From Halalkalibacter oceani (GTDB taxonomy: Bacteria; Bacillota; Bacilli; Bacillales; Bacillaceae_D), in the NCBI RefSeq assembly GCF_023715605.1, contig NZ_JAMBOL010000002.1:248001-312000 (forward strand): 64,000 bases of DNA, in the 5' to 3' direction. This document shows, one piece after another, positions 29,044 to 38,622 of the stretch; position 1 is the stretch's first letter, and each line of letters starts with the position of its first letter. The notes beneath the pieces are model-generated. The model searched no databases, was not told where the DNA came from, and saw nothing but the letters and a program-made list of their open reading frames with translations. The translations under genes and the position numbers were made by a program.

Positions 29044-29961
29044 ATGAACGGTCCAAGCGGAATTTTAATTTTACATAAGCCAAGAGGAATGACTTCGCAT
29101 GACTGTGTCGCAAAAATCAGAAGGCTGTTCCACACGAAAAAAGTCGGTCACACCGGCACGCTCGATCCGGATGTGAATGGGGTGCTGCCAATTTGTATCG
29201 GCACGGCGACAAAGGTTGTTGAGTATATGTCCGATCACTCGAAAGTATACGAGGGAGAAGTAACGCTTGGCAGGGCGACGACGACGGAAGACAAAAGTGG
29301 CGAAACAGTCGCTGAAAAGGCGGTCACGGAAAGATGGTCGAAGGCTGAGCTTGAGGACGTTCTCCGTTCGTTTGAAGGCGTCATTACCCAGGTGCCGCCA
29401 ATGTATTCCGCTGTGAAGGTCAATGGACGCAAGCTGTACGAATATGCCCGGAAAAATCAGCACGTTGAACGGCCAAAGCGCGAGGTTACGATTCATTCGT
29501 TAGAGCTTTTATCAGATGTGAGCTATACCGAAACGACTGCGGCGTTTTCCTTCAGAGTTCACTGCAGCAAAGGAACGTATGTCCGGACGCTTGCTGTTAA
29601 TATCGGCGAGCGGCTTGGCTATCCGGCCCATATGACCGCGCTTGTCCGCACGGCTGCCGGTCCTTATTCTCTTGAGCAAAGCCTGACGTTTGCCGAGCTT
29701 GAACTAAAACAGGAAACTGATCAGCTTGAGGACGTTCTTTTGCCGTTTGAGTCGGCACTGGCACAGTTTCCCGCCTGCACGGTCGATCGCCAAACGGAAC
29801 AGCAGATCAAAAATGGAGCTGTTCTGCCGGCGGAGAAAGGATTAGATCAAAACCGGTTTACCGTTTATAATGAAGATGGAGAATGTTTAGCTGTTTATCA
29901 GCAGCATCCGACAAAAGCCGGTTTGATTAAGCCTGAGAAAATGTTTTGGACAGGCTCATAA
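29044..29961 (+). CDS. truB: tRNA pseudouridine-55 synthase
   Basis: TruB makes pseudouridine 55 in the T-loop of tRNAs. The 305-residue product has the catalytic motif GHTGTLDPDVNGVLP with the nucleophilic Asp near residue 41, and the KGTYVRTLA motif. AAAGGGGGAC precedes the ATG. It is followed closely by ribF, the usual partner in Bacillus. Confidence 0.97.
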   Translation: MNGPSGILILHKPRGMTSHDCVAKIRRLFHTKKVGHTGTLDPDVNGVLPICIGTATKVVEYMSDHSKVYEGEVTLGRATTTEDKSGETVAEKAVTERWSKAELEDVLRSFEGVITQVPPMYSAVKVNGRKLYEYARKNQHVERPKREVTIHSLELLSDVSYTETTAAFSFRVHCSKGTYVRTLAVNIGERLGYPAHMTALVRTAAGPYSLEQSLTFAELELKQETDQLEDVLLPFESALAQFPACTVDRQTEQQIKNGAVLPAEKGLDQNRFTVYNEDGECLAVYQQHPTKAGLIKPEKMFWTGS

Positions 29962-29994
29962 CGTTTGAAATCGTGTAGGGAAAAGAGGATTCAT

Positions 29995-30945
29995 ATGGAT
30001 ACTATTTATTTACATCACCCAATTGAAGCTTCTACTTTGAAGTTGCAGCCAACCGTCATGGCATTAGGCTATTTTGATGGCGTGCATCGTGGACATCAGC
30101 AGGTGATGGCGAAAGCGAAGGAGGTCGCGCACGATTTAGGGGTTACGACTTCGGTCATGACCTTTCATCCTCATCCGCAAGAAGTATTGCGCAAGCCGAA
30201 AACGCCGCTGAAATACATAACACCTTTACCTGATAAAGTGGAGCGGATCGAAAGCCTCGGCATTGATACGCTCTATGTCGTGCAGTTCACCGAGGAATTT
30301 GCCCGCTTAACGCCGCAGCAGTTTGTCGATCACTATTTAATTGCCCTTGATGTTGTTCATGTTGTCGCCGGCTTTGACTTTACTTATGGGTCATTAGGAA
30401 AAGGGACGATGGAAACATTGCCTTTTCACGCCCGTGACAGGTTCAGCTATACGATCGTCGACAAATTTGAAGAGAATCAGCAAAAGGTGAGCTCGACCGT
30501 GATCCGGGAGCTGTTAGCCGAAGGGCGCGTGCAGGATGTGCCGCTTTATCTCGGGATGCCTTACACGGTAAAAGGTCAGGTCGTCGACGGGGAAAAGCGC
30601 GGCCGGACGATCGGTTTTCCAACGGCGAATGTCGCGCTCGGCGAGCGGTACCTTCTGCCGCAAAATGGCGTTTACGCCGTTACGATGCGCACGGCCGATC
30701 AGCTGCTTGAAGGAGTGTGCAACATTGGGGTGAAACCGACATTTCACCAGGAAGGAGCGGCAGAGCCCACAATTGAAGTCCATCTGTTTGATTTTTCCGG
30801 TGATCTTTATGGAGCGCATGTCGAAGTAGAATTTCACCTTTTTATCCGCCCAGAGCAAAAGTTTGCCGGTGTCGAGGCTCTCGTTTCGCAAATTGAAAAA
30901 GACAAGCAGCAGGCAATTGATTACTTTCGCCATAACAGCTCTTGA
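29995..30945 (+). CDS. ribF: Bifunctional riboflavin kinase / FAD synthetase
   Basis: RibF (RibC in B. subtilis) turns riboflavin into FMN and then FAD. The 316-residue product has the N-terminal nucleotidyltransferase motif [11 protein letters not shown] and the C-terminal kinase motif [13 protein letters not shown]. The ATG at 29995 behind AAGAGGA (29983-29989) is chosen over an earlier in-frame start. I saw no FMN riboswitch upstream. Confidence 0.97.
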   Translation: MDTIYLHHPIEASTLKLQPTVMALGYFDGVHRGHQQVMAKAKEVAHDLGVTTSVMTFHPHPQEVLRKPKTPLKYITPLPDKVERIESLGIDTLYVVQFTEEFARLTPQQFVDHYLIALDVVHVVAGFDFTYGSLGKGTMETLPFHARDRFSYTIVDKFEENQQKVSSTVIRELLAEGRVQDVPLYLGMPYTVKGQVVDGEKRGRTIGFPTANVALGERYLLPQNGVYAVTMRTADQLLEGVCNIGVKPTFHQEGAAEPTIEVHLFDFSGDLYGAHVEVEFHLFIRPEQKFAGVEALVSQIEKDKQQAIDYFRHNSS

Positions 30946-30970
30946 TTTCAGCGTAAAAAAAGAGTATAGT
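30942..30970 (+). promoter_or_regulatory. Promoter of rpsO
   Basis: TTGATT (30942-30947) and TATAGT (30965-30970) are separated by exactly 17 bp; the -35 overlaps the ribF stop codon. The transcript would carry a leader of about 90 nt. Confidence 0.65.
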
Positions 30971-31066
30971 GATAATTGTACTTTTATGTACAGATCCTGT
31001 CCTTGGCAAAACGAGTCACCGACGTTTGCTCGGGATGAGGAGATTATAATAAAGGAGGTGGATTGG

Positions 31067-31336
31067 ATGGCATTAACACAAGAGCGTAAGAACGAACTAA
31101 TTGCTGAGTTCAAAACGCATGATACGGACACTGGTTCTCCAGAGGTTCAAGTAGCTATCCTAACTGAGCAAATCAACACATTAAATGAGCATTTACGTAC
31201 TCACAAGAAGGATCATCACTCACGTCGTGGTCTTCTTAAAATGGTTGGTCAGCGTCGTAACCTGTTAACATACCTGCGTAATAAGGATGTTACTCGTTAC
31301 CGTAATCTTGTTGATAAGCTTGGCTTACGCCGATAA
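31067..31336 (+). CDS. rpsO: 30S ribosomal protein S15
   Basis: S15 is a primary binder of 16S rRNA and also represses its own translation in several bacteria. The 89-residue product has the canonical size and motif ([16 protein letters not shown] and [14 protein letters not shown]). The frame extends upstream, but AAAGGAGGTG at 31051-31060 fixes the ATG at 31067. A strong terminator follows the stop. Confidence 0.98.
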   Translation: MALTQERKNELIAEFKTHDTDTGSPEVQVAILTEQINTLNEHLRTHKKDHHSRRGLLKMVGQRRNLLTYLRNKDVTRYRNLVDKLGLRR

Positions 31337-31344
31337 TCATGAAG

Positions 31345-31370
31345 AAAGCGGGAGTTTTCCCGCTTTTTTC
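31345..31370 (+). terminator. Terminator after rpsO
   Basis: AAAGCGGGA (31345-31353) pairs with TCCCGCTTT (31358-31366), a 4 nt loop, then continuing T residues. Confidence 0.9.
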
Positions 31371-31530
31371 TTGATTTCAAAAGATTGGAAAACAAACATA
31401 TTTCAGCCAAATTATGTCTGTTTATAACGCAGAGGGCGGTTATTGCCTATTTCTTCTTTTATTTTCGTCCGAAATAGGGAATAATACATGATAGATGAAT
31501 GAATATTGGTGTACGAGAGGAGTACGCGTA

Positions 31531-33645
31531 ATGGAACAAACGAAACACGAATTTAAAATGGATTGGGCTGGTCGCGAGCTAACGGTAGAAACGGGGCAGT
31601 TGGCCAAACAGGCAAACGGGGCCGTTCTAATCAGATATGGTGATACAGCCGTGTTGTCGACAGCAACAGCTTCAAAGGAACCAAAGGACCTTCCGTTCTT
31701 TCCGCTGACAGTGAATTATGAAGAGCGTTTGTATGCAGCCGGAAAAATTCCGGGAGGCTTTATTAAACGTGAAGGACGTCCGAGTGAAAAGGCGATTTTG
31801 GCGAGCCGTCTGATCGACCGCCCGATTCGTCCGTTATTCCCTGACGGCTTCCGTAATGAGGTGCAGGTAATTAGTATCGTCATGAGTGTCGATCAAAATT
31901 GTTCGTCTGAAATGGCGGCAATGGTCGGCTCATCTTTGGCATTATCTATTTCAGATATTCCGTTCGGAGGACCGATTGCCGGTGTGACGGTTGGACGTCT
32001 TGATGGAGATTTCGTCATTAACCCAACGACTGAGCAGCTCGATAAAAGCGATATCAATCTTGTCGTCGCGGGAACGAAGGACGCCATCAATATGGTTGAA
32101 GCCGGCGCCGATGAAGTACCTGAAGAAGTGATGCTTGAAGCGATCATGTACGGTCACGAGGAAATCAAGAAAATCATCGCCTTCCAGGAAGAGATCATCG
32201 CAGCAGTCGGTAAGGAAAAATCGGAGATCAAGCTGAAGCAGGTCGACGCGGAGCTTGACCAGGAGATTCGTCAGCTGGCGGAAGCGAAGCTGAAGGAAGC
32301 GGTTCAAGTGCCGGAAAAGCACGCGCGCGCCGAAGCGATTGATGCGGTAATGAAGGAAACGCTCGCCGTATTCGAAGAGCGTGAAGAAGTCGCAAAAAGC
32401 GACGTTGAAGAAGTGCTGAATAAAATTGTCAAAGAAGAGGTCCGCCGTTTGATTACGGTCGAAAAGATCCGTCCGGACGGCCGGAAAGTTGACGAGATTC
32501 GTCCGTTGGCTTCACAGGTGCATTTACTGCCGCGGACGCACGGTTCAGGCTTGTTCACACGCGGTCAAACGCAGGCGCTCAGCATTTGTACATTAGGCGC
32601 ATTAGGTGACGTGCAAATTCTTGACGGCTTGGGAATCGAAGAATCGAAGCGCTTTATGCACCACTATAATTTCCCGCAATTCAGCGTCGGTGAGACAGGT
32701 CCGATTCGTGCTCCGGGTCGCCGGGAAATTGGACATGGTGCTCTTGGAGAACGGGCGTTGGAGCCGGTTATTCCGAATGAAAATGAATTTCCGTATACCG
32801 TTCGTCTCGTCTCTGAAGTTCTTGAGTCAAACGGCTCAACGTCACAGGCCAGTATCTGTGCGAGTACACTGGCGATGATGGATGCCGGTGTGCCGATTAA
32901 AGCGCCGGTTGCCGGAATTGCGATGGGACTTGTCAAGCAAGGGGACCATGTATCCGTTCTAACCGATATTCAAGGAATGGAAGATGCGCTCGGCGACATG
33001 GACTTTAAAGTAGCTGGAACGAGAGATGGCGTAACAGCGCTGCAGATGGACATTAAAATCGATGGGATTAACCGCGCTATTTTGGAAGAAGCGCTTGCTC
33101 AGGCGAAGCGGGGCCGGATGATTATTCTTGATAACATGCTTGAAGCGATTGCGGAATCGCGCAAAGAGCTGTCTGAGTACGCTCCTAAGATTATGACGAT
33201 GCGAATCAATCCTGACAAGATTCGCGACGTGATTGGACCAAGCGGAAAGATTATTAATAAAATTATCGAAGAAACCGGCGTGAAAATTGATATTGAGCAG
33301 GATGGAACCGTCTATATTTCTTCGATCGATATGCAGATGAATGAAAAGGCCCGCGCGATTATCGAAGATATTGTCCGCGAAGTGGAAGTCGGACAAACCT
33401 ACCTCGGAAAAGTAAAGCGGATTGAGAAGTTTGGCGCGTTCGTCGAGCTCTTTAAAGGGAAGGACGGGCTTGTGCATATTTCCCAACTGGCGGAAGAGCG
33501 CGTCAATAAAGTCGAAGATGTCGTGAAGATCGGCGATGAAATTCTCGTTCGTGTGACGGAGATTGACAATCAGGGCCGAGTGAATCTTTCTCGGAAAGTC
33601 ATTCTCAAGGAAGAGAAAGAGCGCCAGGAACAAGCGCAAAAATAA
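31531..33645 (+). CDS. pnp: Polyribonucleotide nucleotidyltransferase (PNPase)
   Basis: PNPase is the 3'-5' phosphorolytic RNA-degrading enzyme. The 704-residue product has two RNase PH domains (including [21 protein letters not shown], read as [16 protein letters not shown], and [15 protein letters not shown]), then KH ([16 protein letters not shown]) and S1 ([20 protein letters not shown]) domains at the C-terminus. The ATG at 31531 follows GAGAGGAG; the longer frame includes leader sequence. Length matches B. subtilis PnpA (705). Confidence 0.98.
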   Translation: MEQTKHEFKMDWAGRELTVETGQLAKQANGAVLIRYGDTAVLSTATASKEPKDLPFFPLTVNYEERLYAAGKIPGGFIKREGRPSEKAILASRLIDRPIRPLFPDGFRNEVQVISIVMSVDQNCSSEMAAMVGSSLALSISDIPFGGPIAGVTVGRLDGDFVINPTTEQLDKSDINLVVAGTKDAINMVEAGADEVPEEVMLEAIMYGHEEIKKIIAFQEEIIAAVGKEKSEIKLKQVDAELDQEIRQLAEAKLKEAVQVPEKHARAEAIDAVMKETLAVFEEREEVAKSDVEEVLNKIVKEEVRRLITVEKIRPDGRKVDEIRPLASQVHLLPRTHGSGLFTRGQTQALSICTLGALGDVQILDGLGIEESKRFMHHYNFPQFSVGETGPIRAPGRREIGHGALGERALEPVIPNENEFPYTVRLVSEVLESNGSTSQASICASTLAMMDAGVPIKAPVAGIAMGLVKQGDHVSVLTDIQGMEDALGDMDFKVAGTRDGVTALQMDIKIDGINRAILEEALAQAKRGRMIILDNMLEAIAESRKELSEYAPKIMTMRINPDKIRDVIGPSGKIINKIIEETGVKIDIEQDGTVYISSIDMQMNEKARAIIEDIVREVEVGQTYLGKVKRIEKFGAFVELFKGKDGLVHISQLAEERVNKVEDVVKIGDEILVRVTEIDNQGRVNLSRKVILKEEKERQEQAQK

Positions 33646-33668
33646 TGGTTGAAGCTGGCTGTGAAGCT

Positions 33669-33722
33669 CATGCCGGTGATCGCTTCGGGGGTGCATCTTT
33701 TGATGTGCCCCCTAGGCATGAA
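33669..33722 (+). other. Long nested hairpin between pnp and ylxY
   Basis: An outer arm TCATGCC (33669-33675) / GGCATGA (33716-33722) encloses an inner stem GGGGGTGCATC (33688-33698) / GATGTGCCCCC (33703-33713). There is no T-run, so it is more likely an mRNA 3' stabiliser or weak terminator than a strong terminator. Confidence 0.5.
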
Positions 33723-33801
33723 CCCGTACTATCTACTACATAAATTTTCTTCTAACCTGTCCGACTCATGCATAAAATGGCATGAGAGGAGGGCTGAAGT
33801 G

Positions 33802-34776
33802 ATGAAGAAAAAGCTCGTTCATGTGTGTGTATTCTTTTTCATAGTTGTGTTATCGATCGGGGCCGTCCAAAACCCCTTTTCGCTTCATTATATTGGAGAG
33901 CTGAAAGATGACAGTCAAATGGTCATAAAGCAGCAGGATCCTCTCTATGAAGAAATTGCTGCCCGGGCCGAGGAATACAGGGAAGCGGCGATTGATGCGC
34001 GGATTGACCGGGTGTGGAAGGCGGTGCCCGGCTATAACGGCCGTGAAGTGGATATTGATGCTTCCTTTGATAAAATGAAAAAGCTGGGAAGCTTTGCCGA
34101 AGAAAGGCTGATTTACCGTGAAACGAGTCCGAGTGTCCATTTAGAGGATTTACCGCCAGCCGGTATTTATAGAGGAAACGAGCAAAAACCGATGATCACA
34201 TTTTTAGTCAATGTGGCGTGGGGAAATGAATACTTGCCGGAAATCGTCAAAGTGTTAAACAAGTATGATCTGAAGACGACTTTTTTTCTCGACGGTTCAT
34301 GGGTCAAGAAGAATCCGAGCCTGGCAATGATGCTCGTGGAGGAAGGCCATGAGATTGGCAATCATGCTTACTCTCATCCAGATATGAATACGCTGACCGC
34401 AGCAAGGATTGAGGAAGAAATAAGCAGAACGAACGAAGTGATTGAAGCAACGCTCGATTTAACACCGGAGTGGTTCGCTCCGCCAAGCGGAAGCTATAAT
34501 CAAACTGTTGTCGAGCAGGCGGCCAAGCATGGGATGAAAACGATTCTCTGGTCTGTTGATACCGTTGACTGGCGCAAGCCGGATCCAAATGAAATGGTCA
34601 ACCGTGTCCTTTCTAAGCTCCATAATGGGGCGATGATTTTGATGCATCCGACAGAGCCGACAGCAGCCGGTCTGGAAGCATTAATTAAAGGGATTCAGGC
34701 AGAGGGCTATCGCATTGGCCCTGTATCTGAATTGCTTTCTGAAAAACGGGTAATGTTACAAACAGCGCTTGATTAG
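33802..34776 (+). CDS. ylxY: YlxY, polysaccharide deacetylase-fold protein
   Basis: YlxY has an N-terminal membrane anchor or signal (about 5-22) and a NodB-homology domain (about 130-310). The usual catalytic TFDDG motif is replaced by FLVNVAWG, while the HSHPD-like metal motif survives as HAYSHPDMN. So it may bind a ligand without the normal deacetylase activity; B. subtilis YlxY has, as I recall it, the same change. The 324-residue form starts at the ATG at 33802 behind GAGGAGGG. It directly precedes mlpA. Its role is unknown. Confidence 0.88.
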   Translation: MKKKLVHVCVFFFIVVLSIGAVQNPFSLHYIGELKDDSQMVIKQQDPLYEEIAARAEEYREAAIDARIDRVWKAVPGYNGREVDIDASFDKMKKLGSFAEERLIYRETSPSVHLEDLPPAGIYRGNEQKPMITFLVNVAWGNEYLPEIVKVLNKYDLKTTFFLDGSWVKKNPSLAMMLVEEGHEIGNHAYSHPDMNTLTAARIEEEISRTNEVIEATLDLTPEWFAPPSGSYNQTVVEQAAKHGMKTILWSVDTVDWRKPDPNEMVNRVLSKLHNGAMILMHPTEPTAAGLEALIKGIQAEGYRIGPVSELLSEKRVMLQTALD

Positions 34777-34793
34777 GTATAGGGGGATGAAGA

Positions 34794-36032
34794 TTGATAA
34801 ATAGAATTGAACTAGATAATGGTGTCCGCATTTTAGCAGAGCAAATTCCGACTGTCCGTTCCATTTCGATCGGCATCTGGATTGGCACGGGCTCACGTTT
34901 TGAACAAAAGCAGGAAAACGGCATCTCGCATTTCCTTGAGCATATGTTTTTTAAAGGGACGACATCCCGCAGCGCGGCGGAAATTGCGGAATCATTCGAT
35001 CGGATTGGCGGACAGGTCAATGCGTTCACCTCAAAGGAATATACGTGCTACTATGCAAAGGTTCTTGACGAACACGCCGGGTACGCTGTCGATATTCTCG
35101 CCGATATGTTCTTCCATTCGGTGTTTGATGAAGAAGAGCTGAAGAAAGAAAAAAATGTCGTTTTTGAAGAAATCAAAATGGTTGATGACACCCCGGATGA
35201 TATCGTCCATGACTTGCTAAGTGAAGCGAGCTACGGAAAGCATCCGCTCGGCCTGCCGATTTTAGGAACGGTCGAGACGTTGCAAACGTTCACGAGTGAA
35301 ACGCTCCGTGATTATATTGATCGCTTTTATACGGGGAGCAATGTCGTCGTCTCGATTGCCGGCAATGTGACCGCGGACGTGATTGAGCAATTAAAGAGCG
35401 TCTTCTCAAAAGTAAAGCCTTCAACGAACACGTTCAAGCTAGAGGCACCTGCTTTCTTTTCTGAAACAATCGTTCGCAAAAAAGAGACAGAACAAGCTCA
35501 TCTTTGTTTGGGCTATCCTGGGCTTGCCGTCGGCAGCACGGATATTTATGCGCTCGTTCTGTTAAACAATCTGCTTGGCGGCAGCATGAGCAGTCGTCTG
35601 TTTCAGGAGATTCGGGAGAAGCGCGGCCTTTGCTATTCCGTCTTTTCTTATCATTCCTCCTATCAGGACAGCGGCATGCTGACGGTCTATGCCGGAACGG
35701 CTCACCAGCAGCTTGAGGATCTGACTTCAGCTCTGCTGGAGACGACAGGGCAGCTCGCGGAAGAAGGAATCACGGAAAAAGAATTGCAAAATGGCAAGGA
35801 ACAGCTGAAGGGCAGCCTGATGCTCAGCCTTGAAAGCACGAACAGCCGCATGAGCCGAAACGGCAAAAATGAGCTGCTGCTGCGCAAGCACCGCACGCTC
35901 GATGATATGCTTGCAGAGATTAACGGGGTCACGTTAAGCCAGGTTAATTCCCTGGCCGGGCAAATTCTGAAGGAAAAACCGTCGATTTCCTTAATTAACA
36001 GTACAGGAAAGCTGCCGGTCAACCTTCAATAG
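34794..36032 (+). CDS. mlpA: M16 zinc protease MlpA (YmxG)
   Basis: MlpA is a processing-peptidase-like M16 metalloprotease. The inverted zinc motif HFLEH is at about residues 44-48, with downstream EEIKM supplying the expected Glu ligand. The 412-residue product starts at a TTG at 34794 (GGGGGAT upstream); the ATG at 34787 is out of frame. The sequence NGISHFLEHMFFKGT is nearly invariant in the family. It follows ylxY after 17 nt and is followed by a strong terminator. Confidence 0.95.
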   Translation: MINRIELDNGVRILAEQIPTVRSISIGIWIGTGSRFEQKQENGISHFLEHMFFKGTTSRSAAEIAESFDRIGGQVNAFTSKEYTCYYAKVLDEHAGYAVDILADMFFHSVFDEEELKKEKNVVFEEIKMVDDTPDDIVHDLLSEASYGKHPLGLPILGTVETLQTFTSETLRDYIDRFYTGSNVVVSIAGNVTADVIEQLKSVFSKVKPSTNTFKLEAPAFFSETIVRKKETEQAHLCLGYPGLAVGSTDIYALVLLNNLLGGSMSSRLFQEIREKRGLCYSVFSYHSSYQDSGMLTVYAGTAHQQLEDLTSALLETTGQLAEEGITEKELQNGKEQLKGSLMLSLESTNSRMSRNGKNELLLRKHRTLDDMLAEINGVTLSQVNSLAGQILKEKPSISLINSTGKLPVNLQ

Positions 36033-36175
36033 AAAGAAAGGCTGCCACCTTTCATAAACAGACTCGAGCTTGAGACAAACTAGCTTTGTGGCGGTTCCGC
36101 ACCTTGCTTAAGGGCTGGGCAAAAGGTAAAGGCAACCTTCTGTCCCTGCCTCTATGTATTAAAGTGGCAATGAAG

Positions 36176-36217
36176 GAAGGGGTTGTGTCAAAATTTTGGC
36201 ACGCCCCTTCTTTTTTT
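36176..36217 (+). terminator. Terminator after mlpA
   Basis: GAAGGGG-TTGTGTCAAAA (36176-36193) pairs with TTTTGGCACG-CCCCTTC (36194-36210), and T8 follows from 36210. The palindromic centre means the innermost bases form the loop. Confidence 0.85.
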
Positions 36218-36268
36218 ATGAATCGCCACATACCTATGTAGAAAAGCTGTACGAAGGGAGTGTGTCGA

Positions 36269-36505
36269 ATGCGACTAAGCGAGATCAGCAGCAAAGAAAT
36301 TATTGATTACCAAAAAGGAGAGCGCCTTGGAATTTTAGGACAGACCGATTTGCTAATCAATGAACAAACAGGAGAGATCGAAGCCTTTATTATTCCGACG
36401 ATGAAATGGTTCGGACTCGGCAAGAAGGACCGGGAAGTTACCGTGCACTGGCAGCAAATTAAAAAGATCGGCGAGGATATGATCATCATTGATTTAGACG
36501 AGTAG
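36269..36505 (+). CDS. ymxH: YlmC/YmxH family PRC-barrel protein
   Basis: The 78-residue product belongs to the YlmC/YmxH family with a PRC-barrel-like fold (RLSEISSKEIIDYQKGERLG, LLINEQTGEIEAFIIP). The function is unproven; such genes cluster with sporulation loci. The ATG at 36269 follows GAAGGGAG (36253-36259). Two in-frame GTG codons upstream are less well placed. It is isolated by terminators on both sides. Confidence 0.9.
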   Translation: MRLSEISSKEIIDYQKGERLGILGQTDLLINEQTGEIEAFIIPTMKWFGLGKKDREVTVHWQQIKKIGEDMIIIDLDE

Positions 36506-36560
36506 TAAGCATAGACCTCTCTCGCAGCCTCAGCTCACGTCTGAAAGGGAGGGAATTCAC

Positions 36561-36598
36561 GGTGTGTCAAACAGGCAAGCCGCTCCTTTTGACACACC
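36561..36598. terminator. Hairpin after ymxH
   Basis: GGTGTGTCAAA (36561-36571) pairs perfectly with TTTGACACACC (36588-36598). No T-run follows on this strand. Confidence 0.5.
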
Positions 36599-36622
36599 AT
36601 ATACAAGCACTCCCTGCATTAC

Positions 36623-36670
36623 GCTTGTCTGAAAAAGAGAACCAGCTTCTTTTTCAGACAAGCTTTTTTT
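36623..36670 (+). terminator. Strong terminator after ymxH
   Basis: A perfect 16 bp stem (GCTTGTCTGAAAAAGA at 36623-36638 with TCTTTTTCAGACAAGC at 36648-36663) is followed by seven T. Confidence 0.9.
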
Positions 36671-36898
36671 GTGCGCAAAGGGAAGACGATGGCGAAAAGC
36701 CGGACGAGACTTCGTAGTCCGCCAGCTCCGGTAACCAGCTTCGTTATGTCCCAATCTTTTTCCTTGTTTTCGGCCGCTCTGTTTGCTGCATCTCGTCAGC
36801 GCTTTTTCGTAACTCGAAGAAGAGTAATGGCTCCGCGCTCGTTACTAAAAAGCTTCAGCCTCTTCGTGGGCAACGGCTTTTTCAAGCGGAAAGGTATT

Positions 36899-36927
36899 CA
36901 CCCTTCTCCGCCGTGCCACATAAACTA
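36899..36927 (+). promoter_or_regulatory. Sigma-K promoter of dpaA-dpaB
   Basis: CACC (36899-36902) matches the -35 consensus mACm, and CATAAACTA (36919-36927) matches the -10 consensus CATAnnnTA exactly, with a 16 bp spacer. Sigma-K drives spoVF in the B. subtilis mother cell, so gene and promoter agree. Confidence 0.8.
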
Positions 36928-36988
36928 TGGTTGAATGTTCAAATGGGGTCTAAAGGGAAGGGAGTCGCAGAAAGGAGAACAAGTGCAC

Positions 36989-37861
36989 ATGCTAACAGAT
37001 AAACATATCGTCGTGATCGGCGGGGATGCCCGGCAGCTGGAAATTATTCGCAAACTGTCGACCTTAGATGCCAAAATTACACTCGTCGGCTTCGATCAGC
37101 TTAATGACGGTTTTATTGGAGCCTCAAAGCAGACGATGAATGAAGTCGATTGGAGTACAGTTGATGCTATTTTTCTGCCGATAAGCGGAATGAGCATGGA
37201 AGGAAAAGTGGATACGATTTTTTCAGATGAAACGATTGAATTGACAGGAGAGCAGTTGAAAGAAACGCCGGATCATTGCGTCGTTTATTCAGGGATTACA
37301 AACAGCCGGCTCGACAGCTGTGTAAACGAGGCAAATCGCAAGCTTGTGCTCTTAATGGACCGGGATGATATTGCTATATATAATTCAATTCCTACAGCCG
37401 AAGGCGCGGTCATGATGGCGATTCAGCATATGGAAATTACGATTCACGGGGCGGAAGTGGCGGTTCTCGGCCTCGGGCGCGTCGGGATGACGGTCGCCAG
37501 AACGTTTGACGCGCTAGGAGCGAATGTATCTGTCGGCGCGAGAGAATCACGGGATATCGCCCGGATTACCGAAATGGGGTTGAAGCCATTTTATATCGAG
37601 GACATCAGAACAGCGCTGCGAACCGTTGATCTCTGCATTAATACAATACCCGCACCCGTACTTACGGCAAATGTCCTGGCAGAGATGCCGCTGCACGCTT
37701 TCATTATCGATTTAGCCAGCAAGCCCGGCGGCACGGATTTTCGCTATGCCGAAAAAAGAGGAATGAAAGCATTGCTTGCACCGGGGCTGCCTGGCATCGT
37801 CGCCCCGAAAACGGCCGGGCAAATTCTCGCTGACGTGCTGACTGTCCTGCTAGAAGGATAA
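36989..37861 (+). CDS. dpaA: Dipicolinate synthase subunit A
   Basis: DpaA (SpoVFA) is the NAD(P)-binding subunit of dipicolinate synthase. That enzyme oxidises dihydrodipicolinate (from DapA) to dipicolinic acid in the mother cell late in sporulation. The 290-residue product shows VIGGDARQLEIIRKLS at the N-terminus, YNSIPTAEGAVMMAIQH, the Rossmann motif VLGLGRVGMTVARTF, and GLPGIVAPKTAGQIL near the end. The ATG at 36989 follows AAAGGAGA; GTG 36983 is a possible alternative. It is preceded by a sigma-K promoter and followed by dpaB. Confidence 0.96.
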   Translation: MLTDKHIVVIGGDARQLEIIRKLSTLDAKITLVGFDQLNDGFIGASKQTMNEVDWSTVDAIFLPISGMSMEGKVDTIFSDETIELTGEQLKETPDHCVVYSGITNSRLDSCVNEANRKLVLLMDRDDIAIYNSIPTAEGAVMMAIQHMEITIHGAEVAVLGLGRVGMTVARTFDALGANVSVGARESRDIARITEMGLKPFYIEDIRTALRTVDLCINTIPAPVLTANVLAEMPLHAFIIDLASKPGGTDFRYAEKRGMKALLAPGLPGIVAPKTAGQILADVLTVLLEG

Positions 37862-37895
37862 GGAGCAGAGGCGGTTTCAAATGCGAGGGAGGGCG

Positions 37896-37937
37896 TCGCA
37901 CGTCACTTCAAAGAAAACTGCGCAGCGGTTTTCTTAT
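37896..37937 (+). repeat. Dispersed hairpin repeat upstream of dpaB (copy C)
   Basis: TCGCACGTCAC then a hairpin AAAACTGC/GCGGTTTTCTTAT; related to 24291-24339 and 11709-11758. It ends 20 nt before dpaB, inside the dpaA-dpaB transcript. Confidence 0.55.
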
Positions 37938-37957
37938 TTCATAGAGGAGGAGAAGAG

Positions 37958-38551
37958 ATGAGCTTAAAAGGAAAACACATCGGCTTTGGGTTAACGGGAT
38001 CTCACTGCACCTATGACGCGGTTATGCCGGAAATGGAGAAATTGGTTCAGCTCGGAGCAAAGGTGACGCCATTTGTTTCCTACACGGTGCAAACAACAGA
38101 TACAAAGTTTGGCGACAGCGCCGATTGGCTGAAGCGGATTCAGGAAATTACAAGCGAGCCGATTGTTGATTCAATCGTCAAGGCGGAGCCTTTTGGCCCG
38201 GCGACGCCGCTTGACTGCATGGTTATCGCGCCGATCACCGGCAATTCGACGAGCAAGTTGGCGAACGCGCTAACCGACTCACCTGTATTAATGGGAGCAA
38301 AGGCGACATTGCGAACCGGCAGTCCGGTTGTACTCGGCATTTCAACCAACGACGCGCTCGGTCTAAACGGGGTTAACGTGATGAAGCTAATGGCGACGAA
38401 GAACATTTACTTTATTCCATTTGGCCAAGATGACCCGATCAAAAAACCAAACTCGTTAGTCGCCAGAATGGAAGCATTAGTGGACACGGTCGAGGCTGCA
38501 ATTGCTGGCAAGCAACTTCAACCGGTTCTCGTGGAAAAATTCAGAGATTAA
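37958..38551 (+). CDS. dpaB: Dipicolinate synthase subunit B (flavoprotein-like)
   Basis: DpaB (SpoVFB) is the second dipicolinate synthase subunit and has a flavoprotein (DFP-like) fold. The 197-residue product shows GFGLTGSHCTYDAV at the N-terminus, the MVIAPITGNSTSKLANALTDSPVLM region and KNIYFIPFGQDDP. AGAGGAGGAG precedes the ATG. It follows dpaA after a 96 nt gap containing a hairpin repeat. asd follows with its own promoter. Confidence 0.96.
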   Translation: MSLKGKHIGFGLTGSHCTYDAVMPEMEKLVQLGAKVTPFVSYTVQTTDTKFGDSADWLKRIQEITSEPIVDSIVKAEPFGPATPLDCMVIAPITGNSTSKLANALTDSPVLMGAKATLRTGSPVVLGISTNDALGLNGVNVMKLMATKNIYFIPFGQDDPIKKPNSLVARMEALVDTVEAAIAGKQLQPVLVEKFRD

Positions 38552-38622
38552 CGGATACGTGCTGTTGCACAAAAGCAATATTTCCCTTAAAGTTTAATAG
38601 AGGAAACGAACAGGTCAGGATA

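Larger units (their letters stand above)
36506..36988. other. Intergenic region ymxH-dpaA, no convincing gene
   Basis: The 483 bases hold two hairpins or terminators (36561-36598 and 36623-36670), a structured stretch with two mutually exclusive hairpins (36800-36882) and a sigma-K promoter (36899-36927). An 87-codon frame at 36671-36934 has no recognisable domain, a Ser/Arg-biased composition unlike neighbouring proteins, and runs through the hairpins and promoter, so I do not call it. Confidence 0.65.

Noticed and set aside
32959-33696. 245-codon - strand frame inside pnp
   Set aside because: It is antisense to the conserved PNPase KH/S1 region, with His/Asn/Phe-rich shadow composition and no domain.
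36671-36934. 87-codon + strand frame upstream of dpaA
   Set aside because: No domain is recognisable, the Ser/Arg-rich composition is unlike its neighbours, and it runs through hairpins and the sigma-K promoter.
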